Assembly: GCA_001899255.1 (NCBI GenBank)
Contig: MKVX01000018.1
Location: 869,150 to 933,149, forward strand
Length of the DNA: 64,000 nt
Origin: Rhizobiales bacterium 62-47
GTDB lineage: Bacteria > Pseudomonadota > Alphaproteobacteria > Rhizobiales > Xanthobacteraceae
Reading direction: 5' to 3'
In this document: in pieces, positions 1 through 9,322 of the stretch
How the letters are laid out: each line of letters opens with the position of its first letter
How positions within the stretch are numbered: the stretch's first letter is position 1
The notes under the pieces: model-generated
Seen by the model: only the letters and a program-made list of their open reading frames with translations
Database searches by the model: none
Told to the model about the DNA's origin: nothing
Translations under genes and position numbers: made by a program

Positions 1-159
1 ATTCATGCAACGGATCAACGTCGACTTGCCCGAGCCTGACGGTCCGCAGATGACGATGCGTTCGCCGCGCCCGACATCGAGATTGATGTCGCGCAGGACA
101 TGGAATTCGCCGTACCATTTATTTAGGCCGGAAACGCTGACGATTGAGTTCTCTGCCAT
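1..159 (-). CDS. aapP: Amino-acid ABC transporter ATP-binding protein, N-terminal fragment
   Basis: Partial gene: the first 53 codons, with the rest beyond the window edge. The ATG at 159 begins a protein whose N-terminus is a typical polar-amino-acid ABC ATPase, with the Walker A motif GPSGSGKST at residues 39-47. It lies 9 nt downstream of the aapM stop on the same strand, so it is the fourth gene of an aapJQMP operon. The product would power uptake of L-amino acids at the inner face of the cytoplasmic membrane. The assignment rests on the Walker motif and the operon context. Confidence 0.9.
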   Translation of the reverse strand, partial: MAENSIVSVSGLNKWYGEFHVLRDINLDVGRGERIVICGPSGSGKSTLIRCMN

Positions 160-168
160 GATCAACAC

Positions 169-1695
169 TCAACTCCGCCGATGCACATTCAAGCGGCGTT
201 CGACAAACAGGGAGTAACGCGACATCGCAAAGCAGAACACGAAATAGATGATGCCCGTGAAGGCAAATCCGGTGAAGAGCGTCGTCGGCGTTGCCCATAC
301 CGGATCGGCAAACGAAGCGCGCAGACTGCCGAGCAAGTCAAACAGCGCCACGATCGATACCAGGGATGTATCCTTGAAGAGCGCAATGAAGCTGTTGACG
401 AGACCTGGAATGACATGTCGCAGCGCCTGCGGCATCACGATCAAGCCCGTCGTCTTCGCATGAGAAAGCCCGAGTGCTTGAGCGGCTTCGGACTGTCCTC
501 TCGGTACAGCCTGCAAGCCGCCGCGGATCACTTCGGCATTGTACGCCCCGGCAAACAGCGCAATACCGATCAAAACTCTGAGCAGGCCATCGACGGTGAA
601 ATTCCCGGGTAAGAACAAGGGAAGCATGTAGGTGGCAAAGAACAGTACGGTGATCAGCGGAACGCCACGCCAGAACTCGATGAATGCGACCGAGAATATT
701 CGTACCAGCGGAATCGATGACCGCCGCCCCAACGCGAGTGCGACGCCCACCGGCATCGATGCAACTATCCCCGTGACCGATACGACGAGCGTGACCAGAA
801 GACCGCCCCAAAGTCGGCTATCGACAACAGGTAGCCCGCCGCGATCGAGACCCATCACGGCAATGATAATGCCAATGCCTGCAAATATTGCGAGGCTCGT
901 GAACAGAGGTCGCCACCCATTGCGGAATCCGCCGCTCAGAAAGAATACAGCGAGTGAAACCAAAAGTGCCGTCACCGCCAAGTCGGCCCATACGGGCTGA
1001 CCAGACGCCAGACTCTGGCGCTGCAACCACGCAAGCGGAAAGACAAGGTAGAGCGCAACCGTACTCGCGATTACGATGCCGTCGCCCAGCCATTTGAGCA
1101 GCAACGCGGCAACAGGAAGCTGCTGTCCCAACCCAAGGCTGGTCAACTTTGCGCCGGCATCGCCGATACTGCCGATCAGGTTTGACAGCACATCGGCACT
1201 CCATCCGACGGCGAAACCGCGCAGCCCGCCGCCATAAAGCAGAAAGAAGGCAACGAACGGAAACGCGACAAACAGCAGCGCCGCATTCGTAACCTTGGCC
1301 GGTGCTCTGGGGATCAACAGCGGCAACAGCAGGATCGCGGCAAGCGCAAACGTTAGGTTGACCCGCCATCGCTCAGGCTCCGGATAAAATCCGTAGATGA
1401 ACTGGCTAAGCTTGGCTTGCACGAAAGGCCAACAGGCTCCAACCGGATGTCCGGCGTTCTGTGCCAGACATGCATTCCTGTCGCTGCCCTGCCAGACGGC
1501 GTCAAACAGCAGGAAATGCAGCATGGGGACAATTATCCACCACAGCAACAAAACTCCCACGATCGTCAAGAGTGCGTTGCCCGGCGAATTGAACAGCCGG
1601 GTACGGGCGAAGCCGATAATTCCGGTGGTTGACGCAGGTGCGCGCCGCTCCGGAGCCAATTCCTGCCGTACAAACGGTTCGGAGCTAGAGGTCAT
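169..1695 (-). CDS. aapM: General L-amino acid ABC transporter permease AapM (long form)
   Basis: Inner-membrane permease of the HisM/GlnP type, 508 residues. The C-terminal third has the conserved EAA loop (around EVIRGGLQAVPRGQSEAAQALGL) that docks to the ATPase. The ATG at 1695 overlaps the aapQ stop by 4 nt, pointing to translational coupling. The N-terminal half carries several extra hydrophobic segments. From memory, AapM of Rhizobium leguminosarum is about 380-400 residues, so this copy is over 100 residues longer. With AapQ it would form the heterodimeric channel for broad-range amino acids delivered by AapJ. Confidence 0.93.
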   Translation of the reverse strand: MTSSSEPFVRQELAPERRAPASTTGIIGFARTRLFNSPGNALLTIVGVLLLWWIIVPMLHFLLFDAVWQGSDRNACLAQNAGHPVGACWPFVQAKLSQFIYGFYPEPERWRVNLTFALAAILLLPLLIPRAPAKVTNAALLFVAFPFVAFFLLYGGGLRGFAVGWSADVLSNLIGSIGDAGAKLTSLGLGQQLPVAALLLKWLGDGIVIASTVALYLVFPLAWLQRQSLASGQPVWADLAVTALLVSLAVFFLSGGFRNGWRPLFTSLAIFAGIGIIIAVMGLDRGGLPVVDSRLWGGLLVTLVVSVTGIVASMPVGVALALGRRSSIPLVRIFSVAFIEFWRGVPLITVLFFATYMLPLFLPGNFTVDGLLRVLIGIALFAGAYNAEVIRGGLQAVPRGQSEAAQALGLSHAKTTGLIVMPQALRHVIPGLVNSFIALFKDTSLVSIVALFDLLGSLRASFADPVWATPTTLFTGFAFTGIIYFVFCFAMSRYSLFVERRLNVHRRS

Positions 1696-2897
1696 GTTCC
1701 CAGGCTCCGGTTGATGCGCCAGCCGTAGAAGCTCATGATCGCGCTCGTCACCAGCGAAATCAGCAAATACACGCCCATGGTGATGGCAATGATTTCGATC
1801 GCTTGTCCGGTTTGACTGAGCGTCGTACCGGCAAAGACCGAGAACAGATCGGGATAGCCGATGGCAACCGCAAGCGACGAATTCTTTGTCAGATTGAGAT
1901 ACTGGTTGGTCAGCGGCGGCAGGATCACTCGCATCGCCTGAGGCACGACGATCAACCGCAACGTCGCACCGTGCGAGAGACCAAGCGACGCTCCCGCCTC
2001 CATCTGGCCCTTCTGCACGGACATGATGCCAGCCCGCACGTTCTCTGCGATGAAAGCAGCCGTATACGTCGACAAGGCCACCACCAACGCTACGAACTCA
2101 GGGACAATTCGCAACCCGCCGGAAAAATTGAAACCCTTGAGCTGTGGAATCTCAAATGTCACCGGCGCACCGGCGCTGAGCACCGCCAAGGCTGGTAGGC
2201 CGACAATCAGCGCGATGACATAGGGCCAGATGACAATGATCCGGCCGCGCTTGAACAGTTGGCGGCGCGCATAGATCCGCAACGCGATCGAGGCGATGAC
2301 CGCCACGGCAACTGCTGCCAGGAAGACTTGCAATCCGCCTTCGCCCAACGGCTTGGGAATTACCAGCCCGCGATTGCTCAGAAAGAATTTGTCGAACAGC
2401 GAGATGCTTTGGCGCGGTCCGGGCAACGCGCCGAGCACCGCCAGATACCAAAACAGGATCTGGAACAATAACGGCAGATTACGCACCGATTCGACATAAC
2501 CACCCGCAATCCGGGCGACCAGCCAATTCGGTGACAGCCTGCCTATCCCAACGATGAAACCAATGATCGTCGCGAAAATAATGCCGACGACGGCGACCAG
2601 CAGCGTGTTTAGCAAACCAACCAGGAAGACGCGGCTATAGGTGTCGGTTTCCGAATACGGAATCAGCGATTGGCTGACGCCGAACCCCGCGGTCTGCGAC
2701 AGAAAGCCGAATCCTGAGGCGATCCGCTGCGCCTGCAAATTGGCGCGCGCATTGGCGAAGATCTCATAGCCGACCCACGCCAGAGCCGCGACGAAAAGAA
2801 TTTGAAACGCAAAGCCTCCCCACCCGGCATGACCACCGAGGATTCCGCGAAGCCTGGCCCAGAATTGGGACGGTGGCTTGCGCGCCTCGGTCGCCAT
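1692..2897 (-). CDS. aapQ: General L-amino acid ABC transporter permease AapQ
   Basis: Second permease of the amino-acid importer, 401 residues from the ATG at 2897, which matches the usual AapQ length of about 400. A TTG at 2918 would add seven residues and overlap aapJ, but the ATG is preferred. It contains the EAA loop (NVRAGIMSVQKGQMEAGASLGL) near the C-terminus and a periplasmic/linker region between membrane segments, as known for AapQ. It is flanked by aapJ (upstream) and aapM (4-nt overlap downstream). Confidence 0.94.
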   Translation of the reverse strand: MATEARKPPSQFWARLRGILGGHAGWGGFAFQILFVAALAWVGYEIFANARANLQAQRIASGFGFLSQTAGFGVSQSLIPYSETDTYSRVFLVGLLNTLLVAVVGIIFATIIGFIVGIGRLSPNWLVARIAGGYVESVRNLPLLFQILFWYLAVLGALPGPRQSISLFDKFFLSNRGLVIPKPLGEGGLQVFLAAVAVAVIASIALRIYARRQLFKRGRIIVIWPYVIALIVGLPALAVLSAGAPVTFEIPQLKGFNFSGGLRIVPEFVALVVALSTYTAAFIAENVRAGIMSVQKGQMEAGASLGLSHGATLRLIVVPQAMRVILPPLTNQYLNLTKNSSLAVAIGYPDLFSVFAGTTLSQTGQAIEIIAITMGVYLLISLVTSAIMSFYGWRINRSLGT

Positions 2898-2914
2898 CGG
2901 CGTGCCACGCAAGG

Positions 2915-3931
2915 TCAACGGATCGGCGGCGCGTACTGGATTCCACCCTTATTCCAAAGCTGATTAAGGCCGCGAGCGATACCCAGCTTGGAGCCGGCGC
3001 CGACATTGCGGTCAAACGACTCGCCATAATTGCCAACAGCACGGACAATACGGCTCACCCAATCCTTGGTCAGCCCGAGTTGCTCGCCGAGATTTCCATC
3101 CGTACCGAACACGCGCTTCAACTCTGGTTTGGTTGACTTGGCCATCTCGTCAACATTCTTCTGCGTTACGCCAAGTTCCTCGGCGTTGATCATGGCGAAC
3201 AGGGTCCATTTGACGATATCGAACCATTGATCGTCGCCGTGCCGGACCAGCGGTCCGAGCGGTTCCTTGGAAATCACTTCTGGGAGCACCGCATGATCTG
3301 CCGGATTGGCGAGTTTCAGCCGTTCAGCATAAAGCTGGGAAATGTCCGACGTAAAGACGTCGCAGCGTCCGGATTCATAAGCCTTCACGGTTTCGTCGGC
3401 AGTCCCGAATGCGATGACCTCATACTTCATATTGTTGCCTTTGAAGTAATCGGCAACGTTCTGTTCATTCGTCGTGCCGGTCTGCACGCAGATCGACGCG
3501 CTGTTCAACTCCAGTGCGGAATTGACCTTGAGCGCCTTCTTCACGAGAAATCCCTGACCGTCGTAATAGGTAACGCCGGTAAAATTCACTCCCAAGGAGG
3601 TATCGCGCGACACCGTCCAGGTCGTGTTCCGCGACAACACATCGATCTCGCCAGACTGCAGGGCCGTGAAGCGGTCTTTTGCCGAGAGCGGAACGAACTT
3701 TACTTTGGCGGGATCGTTCAACACCGCAGCCGCAATGGCACGACAAACGTCGACATCAAGCCCGGTCCAGTTGCCCTTGTCGTCCGGCGAAGAAAAGCCG
3801 GGCAAACCCTGACTGACGCCGCAGGACAGAACGCCCCGGTCCCTAACGGTTTTTAACGTCTGGGCAAACCCAGCCTGACAGGAAAGGCCGACCGCGAGAG
3901 CAGCAATGAGACCAACAGAAATACGTTTCAT
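2915..3931 (-). CDS. aapJ: General L-amino acid ABC transporter substrate-binding protein AapJ
   Basis: Periplasmic solute-binding protein (SBP family 3), 338 residues. The start at 3931 is chosen because it begins directly with a Sec signal peptide (MKRISVGLIAALAVGLS...) ending in a likely FAQ cleavage site; an upstream start would bury the signal. The mature protein starts TLKTVRDRG, typical of AapJ, and keeps the acidic and aromatic residues of the binding cleft. It is the first gene of the operon, and the promoter must lie in the 307-nt divergent gap before metC. Confidence 0.95.
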   Translation of the reverse strand: MKRISVGLIAALAVGLSCQAGFAQTLKTVRDRGVLSCGVSQGLPGFSSPDDKGNWTGLDVDVCRAIAAAVLNDPAKVKFVPLSAKDRFTALQSGEIDVLSRNTTWTVSRDTSLGVNFTGVTYYDGQGFLVKKALKVNSALELNSASICVQTGTTNEQNVADYFKGNNMKYEVIAFGTADETVKAYESGRCDVFTSDISQLYAERLKLANPADHAVLPEVISKEPLGPLVRHGDDQWFDIVKWTLFAMINAEELGVTQKNVDEMAKSTKPELKRVFGTDGNLGEQLGLTKDWVSRIVRAVGNYGESFDRNVGAGSKLGIARGLNQLWNKGGIQYAPPIR

Positions 3932-4238
3932 GGTATGGCCTTTCCAACAACACCAAGTGAGCTTGCCGCAGGTCGGTTCAATCAATCGCCCCTGCCCTGC
4001 CATCACGACCATTCTCGAAATTAGCCGGCGAGTCTATCCGTCTGCGAACCAATCGCCACGCTGTCCATAAGTTCATTGCAAGGTATCACAGAACGACTAT
4101 GAAGCTGGGTCAAGGGGTTGACGTCCATCCCGACTGTCCTCTTATTAGCCCGAGCCTTACCCGAAGGTGCCAGATCGGCAGGATTTGGGCATTTGGCAAC
4201 CAGCCGCGGCAAAACGTCATCAGGTCCACATCACGCGC
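3932..4238. other. Divergent intergenic region aapJ / metC
   Basis: 307 nt between two divergently transcribed genes, so it must hold promoters for both aapJQMP and metC. I looked for a SAM riboswitch-like fold and for a sigma-54 promoter (TGGCAC-N5-TTGC) and saw neither. The short open frames here have no recognisable product. Confidence 0.6.
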
Positions 4239-5423
4239 ATGAAACCTTCCAATCAATCGGCCCCCTTCGGCACCGAAACCTCTTTGGTCACTTCAGGGCG
4301 CGACACCGCGGCGCAGAAGGGCTTCGTCAACCCTCCGGTTGTCCGTGGCTCGACCGTGCTGTACCCGACCGCCGAAGATTTGCACGAGCATCGCGGCGAG
4401 TATCAATACGGCCGTCACGGTACGCCGACGACGAAGGCCCTGCAGCAGGCTCTGCAGGCGCTGGAAGGCCCAAAGTGCGCGGGCGTCGGGCTTGCTCCTT
4501 CTGGCCTTGCTGCCATCACCACGGCTCTGCTGGCGGTTCTCAAATCCGGCGATCATCTGCTGGTTTGCGACAATGCCTACCGGCCGACGCGTAATTTCTG
4601 CAATGGCCTGCTGGCGCGATACGGCGTCGAGACGACCTATTTCGATCCGCTGATCGGCGCGGGGATTGCGGCACACTTCAAGCCCAATACCAGAGCAATA
4701 TTGGTCGAGGCGCCGGGGTCGCAGTCTTTCGAATTGCCGGACATCCCCGCGATTGCCAAAGTCGCGCACGAACGCGGAGCGATCGTTCTGGACGACAACA
4801 CCTGGGCAACGCCACTCTATCATCGCTCGCTTGAGCAAGGCGTCGATATCAGCATCCAGGCGGCAACCAAGTATATCGGCGGCCATTCGGACATCATGTT
4901 CGGAACCATTTCTGCAAACGCGGAGGCATGGCCACTGCTGACGGAAGGCATTCGGCTGCTAGGAGTCTGCGCCGGTCCGGACGACGTATTCCTTGCCCTT
5001 CGTGGTGTTCGCACGCTGGCGGTGCGCCTGGCGCATCACCAGCGTTCGGCGCTCGAAATGGCGCGCTGGCTGGCGACGCGGCCGGAGGTCGTTAACGTCT
5101 TGCATCCGGGACTGGAGAGCCATCCCGGTCATGCGATCTGGAAACGCGACTTCACCGGTGCGTCAGGTCTGTTCAGCATCGTCTTGAAGCCCGCACCACA
5201 GAAAGCCGTCGACGCACTGCTCAACACGGTTCGGCTCTTCGGCATGGGCTATTCCTGGGGCGGCTTTGAAAGCCTCGTGATTCCGTTCGATTGCAGTTCA
5301 TACCGAACGGCGACGGCCTGGTCGCCCGGTGGTCCGACGTTGCGCCTGCATATCGGTCTGGAAAATGTTGAAGACCTGAAAGCGGATTTGTCGCGCGGCT
5401 TCGATGCGTTCAATGCAGCATAG
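4239..5423 (+). CDS. metC: Cystathionine beta-lyase (Cys/Met metabolism PLP enzyme)
   Basis: 394 residues from the ATG at 4239. The protein is a Cys/Met-metabolism PLP-dependent enzyme: the cofactor lysine is K211 in AATKYIGGHSD, and the N-terminal QKGFVNPPVVRGSTVLYPT and YQYGRHGTPTTKAL segments match alphaproteobacterial MetC. It would cleave cystathionine to homocysteine, pyruvate and ammonia in methionine synthesis. An upstream in-frame start at 4167 would add 24 non-conserved residues and is not preferred. A strong hairpin follows the stop. Some enzymes of this fold act as gamma-lyases, so beta-lyase specificity is inferred from overall resemblance. Confidence 0.9.
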   Translation: MKPSNQSAPFGTETSLVTSGRDTAAQKGFVNPPVVRGSTVLYPTAEDLHEHRGEYQYGRHGTPTTKALQQALQALEGPKCAGVGLAPSGLAAITTALLAVLKSGDHLLVCDNAYRPTRNFCNGLLARYGVETTYFDPLIGAGIAAHFKPNTRAILVEAPGSQSFELPDIPAIAKVAHERGAIVLDDNTWATPLYHRSLEQGVDISIQAATKYIGGHSDIMFGTISANAEAWPLLTEGIRLLGVCAGPDDVFLALRGVRTLAVRLAHHQRSALEMARWLATRPEVVNVLHPGLESHPGHAIWKRDFTGASGLFSIVLKPAPQKAVDALLNTVRLFGMGYSWGGFESLVIPFDCSSYRTATAWSPGGPTLRLHIGLENVEDLKADLSRGFDAFNAA

Positions 5424-5431
5424 CGATCACC

Positions 5432-5461
5432 ACCGCGGAGACCCCTCCGCGGTATTTCATT
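5432..5461 (+). terminator. Rho-independent terminator after metC
   Basis: A perfect 9-bp GC-rich stem (ACCGCGGAG, loop ACCC, CTCCGCGGT; 5432-5453) starts 8 nt after the metC stop and is followed by ATTTCATT. The T tract is imperfect, so termination strength is uncertain. Confidence 0.7.
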
Positions 5462-5616
5462 TGGCGATGCACAAGCAGCAACCGCTGATCGGGCCGGCGC
5501 CTTCGGTTCAGCGGCGCTCTGCGCTCCATCGGTAACAGTTCCCAAAATATAACGGTTGATCCCCGATCATTTGACGATAGCCTGATCGTTCGACTCGAAC
5601 AGACGAACGAGCACGC

Positions 5617-7311
5617 ATGGGATCGATCGTTCTTCTCGACCTGATGGGTGGTGTCGCACTTCTGCTCTGGGGCCTGCACATGGTCCAGAGCGGCATTCTC
5701 CGTGCCTTCGGCCCTAACCTGCGCCTGCTGATGGCCAGAGCGCTCGGTAATCGTCTGGCGGCGTTCGGTGCCGGTCTCGGACTGACAGCCCTGCTCCAGA
5801 GCAGTACGGCAACGGCACTAATTACCAGTTCGTTTGCCGCCGAGGGGCTGGTCGGCCTGGTGCCTGCGCTCGCGATCATGCTCGGCGCGAACGTCGGCAC
5901 CACGCTCATCGTCCAGGTCCTTTCATTCAACATTGCGGCCGCAGCACCAGCACTGTTTATCGTTGGATTGGTGGCGTTCCGTACCGGCGCGCGAACGCGC
6001 ATCAAGGACATCGGGCGCATCGCCATCGGCCTCGGCTTGATGCTGCTGGCGCTTCACATCCTGCTTGGGACATTGGCGCCGGCCGAGAATGCTCCCGGCA
6101 TGCGGGTGTTTATGGGCGCGATCACTGGCGATCCCGTGCTGTGTATCATCATCGGCGCGGTTGTGACCTGGGCGGTGCATTCCAGCGTTGCAACAGTGCT
6201 GCTGATCATGTCGCTGGCCTACGCACACTTCGTGACGCCATTCGCGGCACTGGCATTGGTCCTCGGGGCCAATCTCGGCAGCGCCATCAATCCGGTACTC
6301 GAAGGCGCCAAGCGGGATAATCCGGCGAGCTATCGCCTGCCCGCGGGCAACCTGCTGAATCGTGCGATCGGCGTGCTCCTCGTCGCTCCGTTTCTTACGC
6401 CAATCGCTGACGGGCTGCAGGGCTGGCAGCCTGACCTAGCCAAGATGACGGCGGCATTCCATATCGCCTTCAATGTTGCCACTGCCGTCGTTTCCATCGG
6501 ATTGCTCAATGGCATCGCCGCGATACTCATCCATCTGCTTCCAGAGCGACAGCAAACGGTCGACCCGGCGCGTCCCCGCTATCTCGATGAGAGCGCTCTG
6601 GAGACGCCGTCACTGGCGCTCGCGGATGCCGCGCGGGAGACCTTACGCACTGGCGACATGGTGGAATCCATGTTGCGGGACGTCATGACGGCCATCATGA
6701 CCAACGACCGCGTCCTCGTCGATCAGGTCACCCGGATGGACAACAACGTCGACCGCCTCGACGAGGCCATCAAACTATATGTGACGAAATTGACGCGCGG
6801 CAGCCTCGACGAACGCGAGGGTCAGCGCGCGATGGAGATCATTTCATTCGCCATCAACCTTGAGCACATCGGCGATATCATCGACAAGAATTTATGCGAG
6901 CTCGCGACCAAGAAGATCAAGCGGCGGTTCCAGTTCTCGGCGGAAGGCGCCCTGGAATTGCAGGAATTCCACCGGCGCACTCTTGAATCGCTCCGCATTG
7001 CTTTTGGCGTCTTCATGTCCGGCGATGTCAACGAAGCGCAGAGGCTTCTCGCCGAAAAGGCCATCTTGCGGAACGCCGAACTCGCAGCAACCGAGCGGCA
7101 CCTCGATCGCCTGCGCGAAGGGCGCCCGGAAAGCATCGAGACCACGTCGCTGCATCTCGATGTGATTCGCGACCTCAAGCGAATCCACTCGCATATCTGC
7201 TCGGTCGCCTATCCCGTGCTCGACGCAGCAGGCCAACTCGAAAAACTTCCTGCGCCTGCACCTCTCTCGGCAATCGATGCGCCGCCGAATGCGCAGCCTT
7301 CGCCGCGCTAG
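5617..7311 (+). CDS. Na+/phosphate cotransporter family protein with PhoU-like C-terminal domain
   Basis: 564 residues. The N-terminal ~310 residues form two inverted Na_Pi_cotrans repeats, with the QSSTAT motif near residue 60 and its partner HSSVAT near 190, each followed by a GAN(V/L)G segment. Residues ~340-540 are a helical PhoU-like domain. Family members import inorganic phosphate with sodium at the inner membrane; the PhoU-like tail is thought to regulate flux. It stands alone between metC and the convergent LAB_N gene, whose stop lies 9 nt away. Confidence 0.9.
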   Translation: MGSIVLLDLMGGVALLLWGLHMVQSGILRAFGPNLRLLMARALGNRLAAFGAGLGLTALLQSSTATALITSSFAAEGLVGLVPALAIMLGANVGTTLIVQVLSFNIAAAAPALFIVGLVAFRTGARTRIKDIGRIAIGLGLMLLALHILLGTLAPAENAPGMRVFMGAITGDPVLCIIIGAVVTWAVHSSVATVLLIMSLAYAHFVTPFAALALVLGANLGSAINPVLEGAKRDNPASYRLPAGNLLNRAIGVLLVAPFLTPIADGLQGWQPDLAKMTAAFHIAFNVATAVVSIGLLNGIAAILIHLLPERQQTVDPARPRYLDESALETPSLALADAARETLRTGDMVESMLRDVMTAIMTNDRVLVDQVTRMDNNVDRLDEAIKLYVTKLTRGSLDEREGQRAMEIISFAINLEHIGDIIDKNLCELATKKIKRRFQFSAEGALELQEFHRRTLESLRIAFGVFMSGDVNEAQRLLAEKAILRNAELAATERHLDRLREGRPESIETTSLHLDVIRDLKRIHSHICSVAYPVLDAAGQLEKLPAPAPLSAIDAPPNAQPSPR

Positions 7312-7320
7312 GACTTAGCC

Positions 7321-7659
7321 TTAGCTGCCTTGGCCGGTGGTCGATGCCTGTCGTCCGTTGACGATGATGAAGTACAGATTGCGGACATAGACAACCAACC
7401 CAAAGGCCTGGCCGGCAATGAAAACCGGGTCGCGCCGATACAGTGCGTAGGCTAGCAACAAGACGCCGCCGCCAATCGAGAAAAACCAGAATGCAACCGG
7501 GACAACGCTCTGGCGCGCGCGCTCCGAGGCAATCCACTGCACGGCAAAGCGCATGGTGAAAAATGCCTGAGCTACAAAGCCGAGGATCACCCAGCCATCG
7601 AACTTGATGATGAAGACATCATGCAGATAGGCGTTGATGGAATGGAATAGATCAACCAT
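7321..7659 (-). CDS. Small LAB_N-domain membrane protein (lipid-A-disaccharide synthase N-terminal domain-like)
   Basis: 112 residues with three or four hydrophobic segments and the signature of the LAB_N family (WILGFVAQAFFTMRFAVQWIASER, then VPVAFWFFSIGGGVLLLAYA and DPVFIAGQ). LAB_N occurs either fused to LpxB or as free small proteins next to GT2 polyprenyl-phosphate sugar transferases. The ATG at 7659 overlaps the end of the upstream GT2 gene by 8 nt, so the two are coupled. I infer a helper or flippase-like role in delivering a lipid-linked sugar; no catalytic residues are evident. Confidence 0.85.
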   Translation of the reverse strand: MVDLFHSINAYLHDVFIIKFDGWVILGFVAQAFFTMRFAVQWIASERARQSVVPVAFWFFSIGGGVLLLAYALYRRDPVFIAGQAFGLVVYVRNLYFIIVNGRQASTTGQGS

Positions 7660-8416
7660 CGAGCGTGACCTCGGTTACGACTGGCGACGGCTTCTTGCGG
7701 CGGATCAGCCACCACACCCCGGCAAGATCCATGATGCCGATCCACAGACGGTCGAAGAATCCGTAATTTGAAACACCTGAGCGCCGGGGGCGATCAATGA
7801 CGTCGATATAGGCAATGTCATGGCCTTCCCGCCGAACCAATGCCGGCAGGAAACGGTGCAAGCCATCGAAGTAAGGCAACGAGAGGAACACGTCGCGCCT
7901 GAAAGCCTTCAGACCGCAACCGGTATCGCGCGTACCGTCATGCAGGATGGATTTGCGCACACCATTGGCAATGCGCGATTGGAGGCGCTTGAATCCGGTG
8001 TCCTTGCGCCCCACACGCTGACCTGCGGCCAGAGCCACCTGCGCGCCGCCGTTCTCGATCGCCAGGATGAGGTCGGGCAGAAACGCCGGATTGTTTTGTC
8101 CATCGCCATCGAGCGTTGCAACGATGGCTCCACGCGCAGCGCGAACGCCGCTCCGAACCGCCGCCGATTGTCCGCGCGATTCCGCATGTCGAAGGTGGCG
8201 CAGATTCGCGCGTTGCCGCATCAAGGCCGCCAATTGCGCATCCGTGGCGTCAGTCGACCCGTCATTGACGTAGATGATTTCATAGCGCCAGCGATCGCCG
8301 AGCGCTGCAGCGATTTCCGCAATCAGCGGCGCAATGTTGTCCGCTTCGTTGCGAACTGGCACAACGATCGAAATCTCGATGGGGTTGGTTTCACTTGACG
8401 GCAAGGAACCGCTCAT
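7652..8416 (-). CDS. Family 2 glycosyltransferase (polyprenyl-phosphate sugar synthase-like)
   Basis: 254 residues from the ATG at 8416; a GTG at 8440 is an alternative. It is a GT-A fold family 2 enzyme of the dolichol-phosphate mannosyltransferase/ArnC/RgtE type: SIVVPVRNEADNI at the N-terminus, YVNDGSTDAT, and the metal-binding DGDGQNNP motif. A single hydrophobic stretch near the C-terminus suggests membrane anchoring. It would move a sugar from a nucleotide donor onto polyprenyl phosphate. The ArnT-like transferase in the same set is the natural user of such a donor; the sugar cannot be read from the sequence. Confidence 0.88.
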   Translation of the reverse strand: MSGSLPSSETNPIEISIVVPVRNEADNIAPLIAEIAAALGDRWRYEIIYVNDGSTDATDAQLAALMRQRANLRHLRHAESRGQSAAVRSGVRAARGAIVATLDGDGQNNPAFLPDLILAIENGGAQVALAAGQRVGRKDTGFKRLQSRIANGVRKSILHDGTRDTGCGLKAFRRDVFLSLPYFDGLHRFLPALVRREGHDIAYIDVIDRPRRSGVSNYGFFDRLWIGIMDLAGVWWLIRRKKPSPVVTEVTLDG

Positions 8417-8484
8417 TGTTCCGGTTGGTCGATCAGGCACAGTCCTGCTGGAGGACGGCTCCGGTTGACCGCTTCATATGGGGC

Positions 8485-9321
8485 CTAGACGCTCGCGGCA
8501 ACCCTTTTGAGCTCCATGGCGGCTACCCCGCCCAATGGCACGATCTGACCGCTCGGCCAGATCGTGAACCCAAGCCGTCGCGCGGCAAACCAGTAGCGAA
8601 CCGACATTGCACCGACAAGGCCAACCATGGCTCCCCCGACCACATCACTGGGATGGTGTGCCAGAAGAACCAGCCGGCTCAGGATGATGATGACCGCATA
8701 GCTGAACATCACCAAACGCAGGCGGGGCCAGATCGCCGAAACCGCGAAGGCCAGCGCGAAACTGGTCATGGCATGACCGGATGGGAAACTGGCGTAAGCC
8801 TCGGTCCAGTCGAAATGCGAGAAGTTGAAGGGATTGGCTTCGCCTCCGACGAACGGCCGGCCACGCCCGACGATGCCCTTGAGAGCATCGCCCACGAGCA
8901 CCGACACGGCAACGGAAAGGAATATGTACTGAACGTGCGTACCGAATCCGATCAGCACGCTGCGCGACCTGCCTCTCAACCCCGGAATCACAATCGCAAT
9001 GGCGATTAAGGCAGCCAACAGCAGCCACAGCACATAAGCCGACTTGCCGAAATCGGTGACAATTCTGACAAACCACAAGCTCGCACTGCCGCGTGGCGGC
9101 ATGAGTCTGATCGCCGGCGCATCGACGGCATACATCAGAATGCAAATGAGGACTGCGACGGACACAGTCAGCCAGAGCGTGTGCCTCGCCAGTCGCCGCG
9201 CTGCCATGGCGCGCCGTGAATGCGATGGCGTCCGCATCAAGCGCGCGACAGACAACCAGATCACGAGCGCGAGCTGGACGAAATAGTTCGATGTCCCGTC
9301 GATACGCGACCGGCTGGGCAT
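8485..9321 (-). CDS. PAP2-family lipid phosphatase
   Basis: 278 residues from the ATG at 9321. All three PAP2 motifs are present: KGIVGRGRP (K-x6-RP), FPSGH, and SRLVLLAHHPSD (SR-x5-H-x3-D). Several membrane segments surround them. The start codon lies 1 nt after the ArnT-like gene stop, so translation is probably coupled. PAP2 proteins in such settings include LpxE (lipid A 1-phosphatase) and undecaprenyl-diphosphate phosphatases. A longer frame starting at 9393 overlaps the upstream gene and is less likely. Confidence 0.9.
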   Translation of the reverse strand: MPSRSRIDGTSNYFVQLALVIWLSVARLMRTPSHSRRAMAARRLARHTLWLTVSVAVLICILMYAVDAPAIRLMPPRGSASLWFVRIVTDFGKSAYVLWLLLAALIAIAIVIPGLRGRSRSVLIGFGTHVQYIFLSVAVSVLVGDALKGIVGRGRPFVGGEANPFNFSHFDWTEAYASFPSGHAMTSFALAFAVSAIWPRLRLVMFSYAVIIILSRLVLLAHHPSDVVGGAMVGLVGAMSVRYWFAARRLGFTIWPSGQIVPLGGVAAMELKRVAASV

Positions 9322-9322
9322 C

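Noticed and set aside
3932-4238. Possible SAM riboswitch before metC
   Set aside because: I looked for the stem and pseudoknot layout of SAM-II-type elements and saw none.
5557-5569. Palindrome TGATC-CCC-GATCA before the Na+/phosphate transporter gene
   Set aside because: It resembles an FNR/FixK site but fails the TTGA-N6-TCAA spacing; short and not convincing.
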